64,000 nt of DNA from positions 602,501 to 666,500 of the forward strand of contig NC_056545.1 of assembly GCF_910596095.1 (NCBI RefSeq), in the 5' to 3' direction. The first letter of the stretch is position 1; each line of letters starts with the position of its first letter. Below, one piece after another: positions 1 to 10,820 of this stretch. The translations under genes and the position numbers were made by a program. The stretch comes from Thunnus maccoyii (lineage: Eukaryota; Chordata; Actinopteri; Scombriformes; Scombridae). The notes beneath the pieces are model-generated. The model saw only the letters and a program-made list of their open reading frames with translations. It was not told where the DNA came from and ran no database searches.

Positions 1-559
1 TATGCATCACATATAAAATATAGTCTACAAAGCTGACATGTTAACACTTGTTATTCTATTTACTTTAAGCTTATTACTCTATATACGACTCAGCTTAAAA
101 ACCAACTGAAGAAACTGTCACAACAAGCAGCCAGACCTCCTGCACACTCATTCACTAATCACACAACATCAACAGGTGACTGAACAACCACTCAATTAAA
201 AACTGGATCAATTCCACATGAATGAGTGAGTCCAGACAGCTCACTGTAACTTCAACAAGCAAACTACCTACAGCACATTATATGATCTCTGCTGCATTCT
301 GGTTAAGGAGATAAATTCACACAACAGCCACACAGAGACATTTAACCATCAGAGATGAAATTAGCAACCAAAGAGACAGAGAGAGAGAAGCTGTATCTGA
401 CTCACGTTATCTGACGTCTTCTTCTTTCTATCATGGAGATTCATGTCATAACATCCATTTGTGGCTGTTGGTCATCTTGTTTGTTAGTTAACAGAACTTA
501 ATGGCTGCTGGTTAACCAGTCTGATATCATTAGCAACAATGACAAACAAGCTAACTCTC
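1..559. other. Left flank, no gene recognised
   Basis: AT-rich unique-looking sequence. I see no exon with plausible splice sites, no RNA gene and no recognisable protein match. It ends where similarity to the LINE relic begins at about 560. Confidence 0.5.
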
Positions 560-723
560 CTGGTTGAATACAGAGGTCCTGATATTCTGGAGCTCTGTGC
601 TTCTGGTTGGATAATTGTCTTAGTTTTTTCCTCATGTTTTTACATTCTGAGTCAAACCATTTTTCTTGTTTTCTCTTTTTTGGGTTTAGTTTTAGGAAGG
701 ATAAGTTAGATTGTTGCCACACG

Positions 724-1315
724 TGTCACATCTTGCCTGGACTTAAAGTGTTTTTTGGTCTTATGTTGTGTTCTGTGGGGTCTCCTGGTTTTGCACGTCT
801 GTTTGGTCCCTCGGTTCATGGGGGTTTTCTTGTGTGATTTGGGTGGTGGGTTTTGGAGGACTGCGTCATTGGTTTGTTGGGTTGTGTGCTTGGGTTTGTG
901 TTTGTGGTTGGTTTTGGATGGGTTAGTGTAGATGGCATTAAGTTTGTTTTCTGGGTTTTTGTTCTGTTTCCCTTGTGTGTTCATGTACTCCTCCACACCT
1001 GCCCTGTGTTAGCCTCGTCAGCCCTGCCCCGCTCCCTGTGTGTCCTCAGCCAATCAGCTCCCTGTATGTTCATTCCCCTCTCTCGAGTTCTCCACCCATC
1101 TCCCCACCTGCACCTCATCTCCTTGTTAGTTCAGTTTCTTTTTAAGTTCTGGTTTTCTGTTCAGTCTTTGTTGGATCGTTTTGTGTTGTTCCTTCTGCTA
1201 GTTCTGTTCTGCTCTGTTTACCTGTCCGTGACCATCCACAATTAAAAGAGTTTTTCATCATATCTGCATTCCGGCCTCTGCGTTTGGGTCCACTCCTGCT
1301 TCCCCGAGCCTGACA
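724..1315 (+). mobile_element. Solo LTR (Ty3/Gypsy-like) inserted in the LINE relic
   Basis: The 592-bp element begins TGTCA and ends TGACA, a 5-bp perfect terminal inverted repeat. It is flanked by the 4-bp duplication CACG at 720-723 and 1316-1319 (extendable to ACACG if the last A is not counted). An ATTAAA polyadenylation-like signal lies at 1241-1246, with a CT-rich 3' end typical of fish LTRs. LINE coding similarity stops at one edge and resumes at the other, so the insertion is younger than the LINE. No internal gag/pol sequence is present. The Gypsy assignment is inference from the terminal sequence style. Confidence 0.7.
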
Positions 1316-1502
1316 CACGATGAAAGATATTGTTAATGTGCTCTGTGGCCACGTTTACTCCTTCTTTACTGTGTGGATATGTACGGGCCAGGAAAGAATT
1401 TAAAAGCTGCTCGTTGCCTCCTGATATTCAGGTAATCTGTTTTGCTTCCATAAGTAGTGAGTTGTTATATGATATAGTTTACTGGGGTTTGGGCATGGTT
1501 GG

Positions 1503-1790
1503 TTAGAGTGTGTTCTTTTTAGGTAGATCCTGATCTGAATTATTATGATCTGAAAAGGGGGTTTGTTGTTTAACTGTGAATGCTCTGAAACAGAAAGGGT
1601 CCAAATCTGTTACTGCATAATCTACTGTGCTACTGCCAAGAGAAGAGCTGTAGGCGTAACGGCCAAAGGAGTCCCCTCTGAACCGACCATTGACTATGTA
1701 CAGACTGAGGGCCCGGCACAGCTGCAGTAGTTCTTTCCCATTTTTGTTTGTGATTTTATCATAATTACAGGTGTTAGTTTTGTTATTCAT
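1503..1790 (-). pseudogene. LINE endonuclease (EEP) domain C-terminal relic
   Basis: A 95-codon open stretch with NGRFRGDSFGRYAYSS, then STVDYAVTD, then FSDHNN. The VDY and SDH motifs are the closing motifs of the exonuclease-endonuclease-phosphatase fold found in LINE ORF2 proteins. The N-terminal half of the domain is not contiguous in frame. Downstream sequence on the minus strand (about 1500-1320, then 723-560) continues the LINE reading with LARTYPHSKEGV- and KWFDSECKNMRKKLRQLS-type motifs. Confidence 0.65.
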
Positions 1791-2064
1791 GTATTTGTCT
1801 CCCTTTGTTCTAGTCGTGTCTGATTCTTCTGATTCCGGCGCTGTCTGTGTTCTGTCCTCTCTTCTGCTGTTTTGGTGGTTCGATGTGGGGATGCGGCCCG
1901 GCGCAGCGTCTTTCAGTGTCCTTGCGAAGACAGAAATATTTTCTTTTTTGAGGTGTACTTGGTCGTAGAGGTTGTCGACACTGAGGGTTGGGTGATGGGC
2001 CAGATATGCGTTGGGTCTGAGGGCACCATCTCTTGACGTGCTGGAATTGATTCCTAAAATAGTT

Positions 2065-2586
2065 TTAGGGTGGAAGTCTTTTGGTGGGAAAAGTGTTGCT
2101 GGCCTTGTTGATCACTGCTCTTAGTGATGTTGCAACCCGTTCCTGCTGGGCTCTCAGATCGTTGGCGCCTGCATGGATGATGATGTGAATCGGGCTGCTA
2201 AGATGTTCTTCAGATAGCAGGTCAAGGGCTCTGTTAGTAGTGGGGCATCGGATTTTGGTTACGCTGTGGTCTCTTTTCATCCAGGAGTTTCCCTTTAGAG
2301 TCTGTAAGAAAAACAACGTCCCATTTATTTTGTACGGTGGGGAGTGATGATTGCTCTGATTGCTGTTCACAAGGAACACTGAGGTTTGTCGGTGGTTCTG
2401 GTGTCTGCTGCAGGTCAGGAGAGGCAGCCAGTGGGCTGGTGAGGGTTTGTGGTTCAGGGGAAGCAGGTTTGGGTTAACAGGAAGTTGCAGCTGCTGGCTG
2501 AGGCTGTGAATTGTCACTTCTTTCTCTCTCAGCTTCTCAGCCAGTGAAGAGATCTCTTTCTTGTTGTCAGTTGTCTCTTGTTTCAT
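2065..2586 (-). pseudogene. LINE ORF1 relic: coiled coil plus SGNH/esterase-like domain
   Basis: A 173-codon open stretch. Residues 1-35 are a charged heptad-like coiled coil (KKEISSLAEKLREKE). The C-terminal third contains HIIIHAGANDLRAQQ, which resembles the conserved GxND block of SGNH hydrolases in fish LINE ORF1 proteins. Similarity continues past the stop into about 2060-1800 in a shifted frame, so this is a broken fragment and not a host gene. Confidence 0.6.
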
Positions 2587-3345
2587 TTCTCTCAGCAGTG
2601 CTGTTAGCGTGGCTAACTCTTTCCTGCATGCTGAAGTTCTTTTAGCTGGGTCTGGGTGTGTTGCTGATGGATGGCTTTGTTTGATTCTCTAACAGAGTTT
2701 GTCTGGAGGGAAAATTCCTGAAGTTGCACCAGTTCACTTTCCATATGTGCAAGCTTATCTCTCATTTCATTCATGGTGGTATATATTGTTGGTCAGTTCC
2801 CTCTCTGTTCCTCCTCCGCCAGGCTACTGTATGTTGGTGATGGGGAGGCAGTTGAAGTTGTCTGTGGGGGATCCAGAGGGGAGGTGAGGACCAGATTTCT
2901 CTCTCTGTGCTCTTACTAGTGTTTTGAAGGTTTCCCAGTTTTGTAGATGTTGATAGTTGTCATCACTGTATCTGGATCCTCACTCTCTTTTAGCTGTCGT
3001 TTCCATCCATTATAAATGCCTTTTCTTTCTGCAGATGGGTGGTGGAGGATGATGGTGCTGTGCCATGCACTGGGGTGTCCAGAGTAAAATATTAGGTTGC
3101 TGACATCTCCATTTTTTTTTATAAAGATCAGCAAACAGAGTCTCAGGTTTTCCTTCCAGCAGCTTCTGTTTAAACTCTCGTCTTTGACATTCATTTTTTA
3201 CCTCAGAAGGGTAATTGATTGGCTGGTCGTGAGCCAGAGTTGAGCAGTGGGAGAGTGTCTCTGATTGGCTCATGCTGGTGGGACTATTTGTGTACAGCAC
3301 TCTGATTGGTCCAATTACTTCTAGTTTTTGATTGGCTCTCACTGG

Positions 3346-4845
3346 ACCTTATTTAAATGAAGCAAGTGACCGTACAATATAATCCCAGCTGTCAGTGCTA
3401 ATGTTAGCTTAATTTAGCTAAATGTTTAAATAAAGTAGGAACAAACAAACTGATCAAAATACGTGTAGAAGATGAATTTTCAGGGTTCATCACAGATACA
3501 TCCCTCCATGTCCTAGTAGATGAATGTTCCTCAGTAACTTAGATGTAGATTTGATTCTTGTTTGTCTTTGTTTTCTGATGAGTTGTTGCTCTTTTAGGTT
3601 GTATTTCTTATAGAAATAGAAATGTAAAATTTCGGCATTTTACTCTTTTTTTTTTTTTAAACAACAGATCAAATAATCTGGGAGCTCTTGCAAAGCATTA
3701 ATCTCTCTCTATGCTACACCTGTCTCTCTCTCTCTCTCTCTATGCTACACCTGTCTCTCTCTCTCTATGCTACACCTGTCTCTCTCTCTCTCTCTATGCT
3801 ACACCTGTCTCTCTCTCTCTCTATGCTAGACTTCCTTGTTGTGCTAAAGAATAACAGGCCATGGCAGCACAAGATTCCAAAAACTGTGACCATTTTATTT
3901 TCATCTATTTGAACATCACAGCTCTGCTATGAACGCTGAAACTTAAAAATGTTAAATACTTGTTTATTTGTGAAGAGACATTATATATCCGTTAAAAGAG
4001 TTCTAGTCAGGGGTGGATGTGTGCTCTAGTGTGTCTACATGTTTGTTGACAGTATGTGTGGTATTACTGTCCAATGAGGAAGAAACAGCCTCTGTAACAG
4101 GACTGCTGTTCGTCTCTCTGACACCAGATGTTAAATCTGAGAAACGGACATGAAAAGAGAGAGGAGAGATCTGGCCTCCAGATCCTACAGGCATCACACA
4201 TACAATCAACTATGCATATAAATCAATAATGTCTTGTTGTGTGATGTCTGCAGCCTTCAGGCCTCCAGCATCTGGACCTCCCATTACAGACTGGGAGAGC
4301 TGCTGTGAAGCAGGTTACCAGCTGGAACTGTGATGCAAACATAACAAGTACACCTGAGAACAAGCATGTAAACACCTTACTGTCTAATAGCAAAATAATA
4401 AAACCAAATCAATAAACCAGTCATTTGGTTTCCACTCCCACAGGTCCAGTGTGATGACTGGGAGACGGCTTCATGCCCAGTAAAAGGCCAGGAGAGGAAA
4501 CTGGGAGTGCCCCATGTGCAACCCTAACCCAGTGTAGTAATAATGTTTGGTATTGATTTGGAGTCACTGGGTCACGTGACATGGAAGCTATTGAAGAAAC
4601 TGCTATTATTATTATTATTATTATTATTATTAGACATTATCAATTAGAACAGGTGCAGTCAAAAGTTTTAATCATAATGTTCACTAATATGGGCTCGAAG
4701 GTATTAGAGACGATGGCTTTGTGTCATTGAACCAGTAATTTATTGATGGTCGCTGAGTGAAACTCCTGCAGTGAGCTGACCGTCTTCTCTGCCAACGCTG
4801 GAGCTGAGGAAGAGGAAGCTGCTGCATCAGAGCCGATGTCTGTCC
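3346..4845. other. Spacer left of the tandem array, no gene recognised
   Basis: Holds a T-run near 3650, a CT-rich minisatellite (3700-3831) and a TTA/ATT microsatellite (about 4597-4633). A 68-codon minus-strand open stretch (4003-4209) has no recognised similarity and no convincing splice context. The array unit starts abruptly at about 4846, where sequence shared with 22082 and 44310 begins. Confidence 0.5.
3700..3831. repeat. CT-rich minisatellite
   Basis: About five units, each with the core ATGCTACACCTGT followed by a CT run of variable length. Length variation is mostly in the CT run. Confidence 0.8.
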
Positions 4846-5657
4846 AACATTCAACTTTAACAACCTTAAACTAACCTCACCGCGGTGTTTATCAGCAGCT
4901 GCACTGACGGCTTACAGGACATGATCTGGATAAATGCATTTACTGCAAGCAGTGACCCAAACACTGCTGGAGGCCACATGGAGGCAGTCAGAGATCAGCT
5001 AAAGGGAAAACTAGCAGACGCTGTAATGAGTTTAAAGCAAAGTGCTGTTTAAAAACAATATGATCTTCTTCATCAGGATCAATGATGATAAACTATCTGA
5101 AGTATAAGATGCACCTCTGCTGAATACTGCATCCACTCTGTAACTTTATCTCTAGAGATGTATGAATCAAAAGGTTTGATCAGCGCAGTGTGAATTTCAT
5201 ACACTTAATAATGAGCTTCAATAACAGGAGATGCATTAACAGCAACAATCAGCTCTGCAGAACGATGCATGAACCAACACTCAGTAATGACACTTCAAGT
5301 CAAACTTTGATAGTTTTGGAATCAAATGGTTTTATCAGCACAAACTTTATCTGATCAACTCTGACGGAGTGAATTTGACACATTAATGTCTCCTCATTTA
5401 AAAACTTCATTTTAGTGTAAATAAACTTGAACTTGACCACTGCATTAACAGGAATATTTTAATCCTTTTTTTTTTAGAAATGTAATTCATCAAGTAGTGT
5501 GATATTTTCACTCTCAGTGATGTGATGTCATGTTCATGTGTGATCAACAAAACTAAAGGTTCAGTGTTAATCTAACATGTCAACATAAACAGGCTACAGT
5601 ATATCGTCTACATGTCAGACTAATATTGATGACGGACTTCTGTCTTCTTGTCATGCT

Positions 5658-5904
5658 GACAGTGAAATAAGACAGGAAGTGCTCCTCCATTCTCATTATG
5701 AGCACAGACTGTGTTTGATATTAATTATGAATCATCATACATGACTACAGTCATCATCATCATCCTCACACTCACTGAGATCCAGTCTGATGGCTGATGT
5801 TGAAAAGCTTCAGGCCCCTAACAAGTGTTGATGATCCCTCTGCATCAGTCAACAACATTTAACTGGACACTGGTGCAGCTGCACTGGTACACCTCACAAC
5901 CATG
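5658..5904 (+). repeat. R repeat, copy 1a (3' side of protease 1)
   Basis: A roughly 250-bp segment starting GACAGTGAAATAAGACAGG and ending CTCACAACCATG, with an internal TCATCA microsatellite. It recurs on the other side of the same gene (10023-10278) and around the other two genes, always in the same orientation. No coding potential seen. Confidence 0.85.
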
Positions 5905-5985
5905 TCAATCATCACAATCACACACAAACAAACAAACAAACAAACAAACAGACTGGTTGATGCAGTTACGGAGATCTATGATCTC

Positions 5986-5991
5986 TTTATT
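5986..5991 (-). terminator. AATAAA polyadenylation signal, protease copy 1
   Basis: AATAAA on the minus strand 51 nt past the stop codon. Identical context in all three copies. Confidence 0.75.
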
Positions 5992-6041
5992 GTCAGACAG
6001 TGTCACAGTACTGACTGACCTTTGGTCAGTTACAGACAAGT

Positions 6042-9000
6042 TTAGATGCCAGTTACAGTGTGAATCCACTGCCTGTAGGCACAGACGTCCATGTAGAAAG
6101 TCCACCCTGTGCCAGGGTCAGTACTACTAACAGTCACTCCATACAGACGACCATCCTTCACCAGACTGCCGCCAGAGTCCCCCTGATTGGACAAGGGATG
6201 GAGAGACAGAAAGAGAGGGTGAGACAGTGAGAGAGTGAGACAGTGATGGAGGGTGAGACAGTGAGAGAGGGTGAGACAGTGATGGAGGGTCAGACAGTGA
6301 GAGAGGGTGAGACAGTTAGACTTACTGGGCAGCTTTTACATGCGTTGGGTTCATGGGAGCACAGCATATGTTGTCCTTTCCATTTATGATCAGCTTTAGG
6401 GATATTGGCATGCAGGTTACGACCAGTGCAGGTTGCATGCAGTTGAACGTTTCCACACTGCAGTTTGTCTGCTTTCTCCTGGTCTGTGAACACAAAGAGC
6501 CAAATATAACTTTCTGTATTACATTACAATATAAAATATTATGATTTATTGACGTCTGGATCTGACTCACATGTCTCAGTAGCAGCATCATAAGCTGTGA
6601 AGGACCATCCCATAATAGTGTAGGGATCGCCATTAACAGTAGGTGATGAACATGTAACATCAGGGAGTTGGATGATGGGAAGTCCCTGAGGGGCAGTTTT
6701 GGGCAGTTTAAGAAGCATGATGTCATGATTGTGACCATCAGCGTTATAGACATGCTTTACATTCCCTGTAGTGATCTGCATCGGTGTTCCCTGTTTGGTT
6801 GGATGTTTGCCCAAAATCACATAAAAGTCCCTGAGAAGAGGAAGAAGAAATGCAGAATATTAAACCAAACACACAGATTCTCTCATTTTGTGGGATCTTT
6901 TCAGTGTTCAGTGGCTGTTTATTGATTAATATTGATCAATGTGTCTGCAGACCCCTGTGTTACCCTCCATGTGTATAACATCTGTCAGAGGTCGACTCTT
7001 TAACTCCTTAATGTTCCTTCAAGCTGAGAGACATTTTCTAATGATGACACAACTTTTCAATAATGAAATAATATCCTGATTGTATCAATAATCCACAGAG
7101 ATCCACACTGTTGGATCAATACACACACACATCACATCACATATTGATCTAAGTGACACTGCAGCTGTATGTTGGTCTGTTTTTAACTATTTATCATCAC
7201 TGTTTCTCATTCATACACATATATTACAGAGACAATAACAATAATCAGACTCTCATTACAACATAAACAGGCTGCCTGTATATGGACCAGCCTTACTGGA
7301 AATATTATTGATAATTAGTTTAAACCATGTTGTGTTGCATTGATCAGAGCTGAGAGAATGAAGCTGTGCTGTCTGTCTGTAATTCCTCTTTTACTTCTTT
7401 TAATAAATGTTCACATTTATATCTGTCAACACAAATACAAATAATCATCCTGAACGGTTGCAAGTTAGTCTGAAAAAGTTCTCTTACCCTTTATCACAGT
7501 GTCCAGCAGTGAGGACCCAGTCTGGACCAATCAGATTCCCTCCACAGAACCTGGTGTAAAAATCATTTTTCTTCTTCGCCAGGACCACGTAGTGCCGACC
7601 CTGGTCTTCACCGCAATCCTTTCCATTTAATACCCTTTTCTGGATGTCCACAGCACCAGCAACTACAGAGACAACAAACACAGATATGTGTGTGTGAGTG
7701 TGTATAATGTGTGTGTGAGTGTGTATAATGTGTGTGTGAGTGTGTATAATGTGTGTGTGTGAGTGTGTGTATAATGTGTGTGAGTGTGTGTAATGTGTGT
7801 GAGTGTGTATAATGTGTGTGAGTGTGTGTATAATGTGTGTGAGTGTGTGTAATGTGTGTGTGAGTGTGTGTATAATGTGTGTGAGTGTGTGTAATGTGTG
7901 TGAGTGTGTGTAATGTGTGTGTGAGTGTGTGTATAAGGTGTGTGAGTGTGTGTAATGTGTGTGTGAGTGTGTGTAATGTGTGTGTGTGAGTGTGTATAAT
8001 GTGTGTGTGAGTGTGTATAATGTGTGTGAGTGTGTGTATAATGTGTGTGAGTGTGTGTAATGTGTGTGTGAGTGTGTGTATAATGTGTGTGAGTGTGTGT
8101 AATGTGTGTGAGTGTGTGTATAATGTGTGTGAGTGTGTGTATAATGTGTGTGAGTGTGTGTATAATGTGTGTGAGTGTGTGTAATGTGTGTGAGTGTGTG
8201 TATAATGTGTGTGAGTGTGTGTATAATGTGTGTGTGAGTGTGTATAATGTGTGTGTGAGTGTGTATAATGTGTGTGTGAGTGTGTATAATGTGTGTGAGT
8301 GTGTATAATGTATGTGAGTGTGTATAATGTGTGTGAGTGTGTGTGTGAGTGTGAGTGTGTATAATGTGTGTGTGAGTGTGTGTGTGAGTGTGAGTGTGTA
8401 TAATGTGTGTGTGAGTGTGTATTATGTGTGTGTGAGTGTGTATAATGTGTGTGTGAGTGTGTATTATGTGTGTGTGAGTGTGTATAATGTGTGTGAGTGT
8501 GTATAATGTGTGTGTGAGTGTGTATAATGTGTGTGAGTGTGTATAATGTGTGTGTGAGTGTGTATAATGTGTGTGTGAGTGTGTATAATGTGTGTGTGTG
8601 TGTATAATGTGTGTGAGTGTGTGTATAATGTGTGTGAGTGTGTGTAATGTGTGTGAGTGTGTGTAATGTGTGTGTGAGTGTGTGTATAATGTGTGTGTGT
8701 GTGTGTATAATGTGTGTGTGAGTGTGTATAATGTGTGTGAGTGTGTATAATGTGTGTGTGAGTGTGTATAATGTGTGTGAGTGTGTATAATGTGTGTGTG
8801 AGTGTGTGTATAATGTGTGTGAGTGTGTGTATAATGTGTGTGTGAGTGTGTATAATGTGTGTGTGAGTGTGTATAATGTGTGTGTGAGTGTGTGTATAAT
8901 GTGTGTGTGAGTGTGTATAATGTGTGTGTGAGTGTGTATAATGTGTGTGTGAGTGTGTATAATGTGTGTGAGTGTGTATAATGTGTGTGTGAGTGTGTAT

Positions 9001-9621
9001 AATGTGTGTGAGTGTGTATAATGTGTGTGAGTGTGTGTGTGAGTGTGAGTGTGTATAATGTGTGTGTGAGTGTGTGTGTGAGTGTGAGTGTGTATAATGT
9101 GTGTGTGAGTGTGTGTGTGAGTGTGAGTGTGTATAATGTGTGTGTGAGTGTGTGTGTGAGTGTGAGTGTGTATAATGTGTGTGTGAGTGTGTATTATGTG
9201 TGTGTGAGTGTGTATAATGTGTGTGTGAGTGTGTATAATGTGTGTGAGTGTGTATAATGTGTGTGTGAGTGTGTATAATGTGTGTGAGTGTGTATAATGT
9301 GTGTGTGAGTGTGTATAATGTGTGTGTGAGTGTGTATAATGTGTGTGAGTGTGTATAATGTGTGTGTGAGTGTGTATTATGTGTGTGTGAGTGTGTATAA
9401 TGTGTGTGTGAGTGTGTATAATGTGTGTGTGTGAACACATACAGTATGTCGGCTGTCTGCATATGAAGCTTTGTTGAGTTCTAGTTGATAATGAGTTTAA
9501 AACATGTTGCATTGATCAGTGCTGACAGAGTGAAGCTGTCAGTAGGTGAAGAGTGTAACAGGCAGAGTGGTTCAACTTTACCTGCTGACGCCAAGACGAG
9601 CAGAGGGATCAAACTCTTCAT
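6042..9621 (-). CDS. Secreted trypsin-like S1A serine protease, copy 1 (257 aa, 5 exons)
   Basis: Exons (minus strand): 9621-9582, 7662-7488, 6830-6571, 6483-6326, 6182-6042. All introns are GT-AG and the spliced frame is 774 nt. The start ATG opens signal peptide MKSLIPLLVLASA; a propeptide ending QKR at residue 23 precedes mature VLNG. The triad is intact: His68 (in TAGHC, usual TAAHC), Asp108 (HNHDIMLLKL), Ser214 (GDSGGS). The S1-pocket residue aligned with trypsin Asp189 is Lys208 (CKSCPGDSGG). Cysteines matching pairs 22-157, 42-58, 128-232 and 168-182 are present. Pair 136-201 and Cys220 are absent, and no SWG (214-216) motif is seen. It probably acts as an extracellular protease; specificity cannot be classical tryptic with Lys at 189. 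Intron 1 carries a 1.75-kb TG-rich minisatellite. I cannot name the subfamily; the S1A fold is certain, activity is inference. Confidence 0.88.
6195..6316. repeat. Intron 4 minisatellite, protease copy 1
   Basis: GA-rich units alternating GAGACAGTGAGAGAGGGT and GAGACAGTGATGGAGGGT. The array is short here and expanded in the other two copies. Confidence 0.8.
7686..9432. repeat. Intron 1 TG-rich minisatellite, protease copy 1
   Basis: About 1.75 kb of units of 17-21 bp built from (TG)n, GAG and TATAATG. It starts only about 23 bp from the exon 2 splice acceptor. Long His/Thr and Val/Cys open frames across it are repeat artefacts. Confidence 0.95.
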
Positions 9622-9675
9622 CGTGGTCTTCCTCGTCGGTCCACTTCTCCGGTGTCTGGGTCACAGTGTTGCTCG

Positions 9676-9683
9676 TTTTTAAA
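9676..9683 (-). promoter_or_regulatory. TATA-like box, protease copy 1
   Basis: TTTAAAAA on the minus strand, 55 bp before the ATG. It would place the transcript start about 25 nt ahead of the ATG, a short leader typical of digestive-type proteases. The same sequence lies at the same distance in the other copies. Confidence 0.45.
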
Positions 9684-10022
9684 TGTTCTTTATTATCTGT
9701 CATCTCTCATCCTGCGTGGACCAATCAGGTTCCATCACGTACTCTGGACACATTCATGTAGATCAGCAGGTGTGCAGGACGGCAGCAACGTTTCACAGAA
9801 CAATGAATTCTTCAGAGTTTAATCTCATGCAAATTTCCCCTTAAAACATCAGTCAGGTGTCAGTGTCTGCTGTGTGTCGGCTTCCTTCTTTATTTGAAGG
9901 CTTCCTACATATGGACTTCATAAGACATGCACACGTGTTGCACATTTATAAAGCAGTTATTGTGCTTTCTGTATCTGAGGTCAGTATTCACAAGCTGACA
10001 TCAGATGTTTCATGTAGCGTGT

Positions 10023-10278
10023 GACAGTGAAATAAGACAGGAAGTGCTCCTCCTTTCTCATTATGAGCACAGACTGTGTTTGATATCAATTATGAATCAT
10101 CATACATGACTACAGTCATCATCATCATCATCATCATCCTCACACTCACTGAGATCCAGTCTGATGGCTGATGTTGAAAAGCTTCAGGCCCATAATAAGT
10201 GTTGATGATCCCTCTGCATCAGTCAACAACATTTAACTGGACACTGGTGCAGCTGCACTGGTACACCTCACAACCATG
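10023..10278 (+). repeat. R repeat, copy 1b (5' side of protease 1)
   Basis: Near-identical to 5658-5904. It lies upstream of the protease promoter, so each gene is bracketed by direct R repeats. Confidence 0.85.
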
Positions 10279-10435
10279 TGTGAGACCAGTGGAGACGTTA
10301 AAGGACACTGACTGGCAGCTTTAGAGGCTTTTACAGCACATTTACCTTCTTTCATGTAATCAGATGTTTGTCTGGATGCAGTGAAACATCAACACAGTTA
10401 AAGAGACAAATATCACTTTCTGTATTACAATTACA

Positions 10436-10436
<1 letters not shown>

Positions 10437-10503
<67 letters not shown>

Positions 10504-10557
10504 ACACACTCACACACACACACACACACACTCACACACACACTCACACACACACAT

Positions 10558-10590
<33 letters not shown>
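10437..10590. repeat. (CA)n microsatellite, unit 1
   Basis: About 150 bp of CA with scattered CACTCA interruptions between R and S. The equivalent arrays in units 2 (about 26866-26942) and 3 (about 50297-50334) are shorter. Confidence 0.95.
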
Positions 10591-10591
<1 letters not shown>

Positions 10592-10786
10592 CCATCTCTG
10601 TGTCTGAGTTTGACCTGCAGAGTTAAAGCAGCCGGTTCCTCCACCATCCTCACCATCATCACCATCATCACCATCATCAACGTCATCAACTTTATGCATA
10701 TGAGGGCATGTGAAGCAGGTGTGTTTTAGAGTGGGGGAGGGGCTGAGTGACAGGGAGAGACAGGGAGAGACAGAGAGAGATAGAGT

Positions 10787-10820
<34 letters not shown>

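Larger units (their letters stand above)
560..3345 (-). mobile_element. Degraded esterase-type (CR1/L2-like) non-LTR retrotransposon
   Basis: Successive minus-strand fragments read in the order expected for a fish LINE. They are an N-terminal ORF1-like part (about 3345-2916), a coiled coil followed by an SGNH/esterase-like part (2586 to about 1800), the end of an endonuclease domain (1790-1503), and a basic stretch that normally follows the endonuclease (about 1500-1320 and 723-560). Frameshifts and stops separate the pieces; one break lies in the T-run near 3113-3121. No reverse transcriptase is present, so the copy is truncated and dead. An esterase domain in ORF1 is known from CR1/L2-type LINEs; the clade assignment is inference. 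A solo LTR interrupts it at 724-1315. Confidence 0.7.

Noticed and set aside
2699..2887. Plus-strand 62-codon frame within the LINE relic
   Set aside because: Shadow of the minus-strand LINE ORF1 region; no independent evidence.
4003..4209. 68-codon minus-strand frame with Ser/Thr-rich end
   Set aside because: No recognised similarity, no partner exons and only one copy; not enough to call a gene.
7686..9512. 634-codon His/Thr/Tyr/Ser frame on the minus strand, and similar frames at 25400-25978 and 47289-49370
   Set aside because: These are translations of the TG/CA-rich intron 1 minisatellites running into exon 2 of the protease genes; the real exon 2 starts at the splice acceptor.
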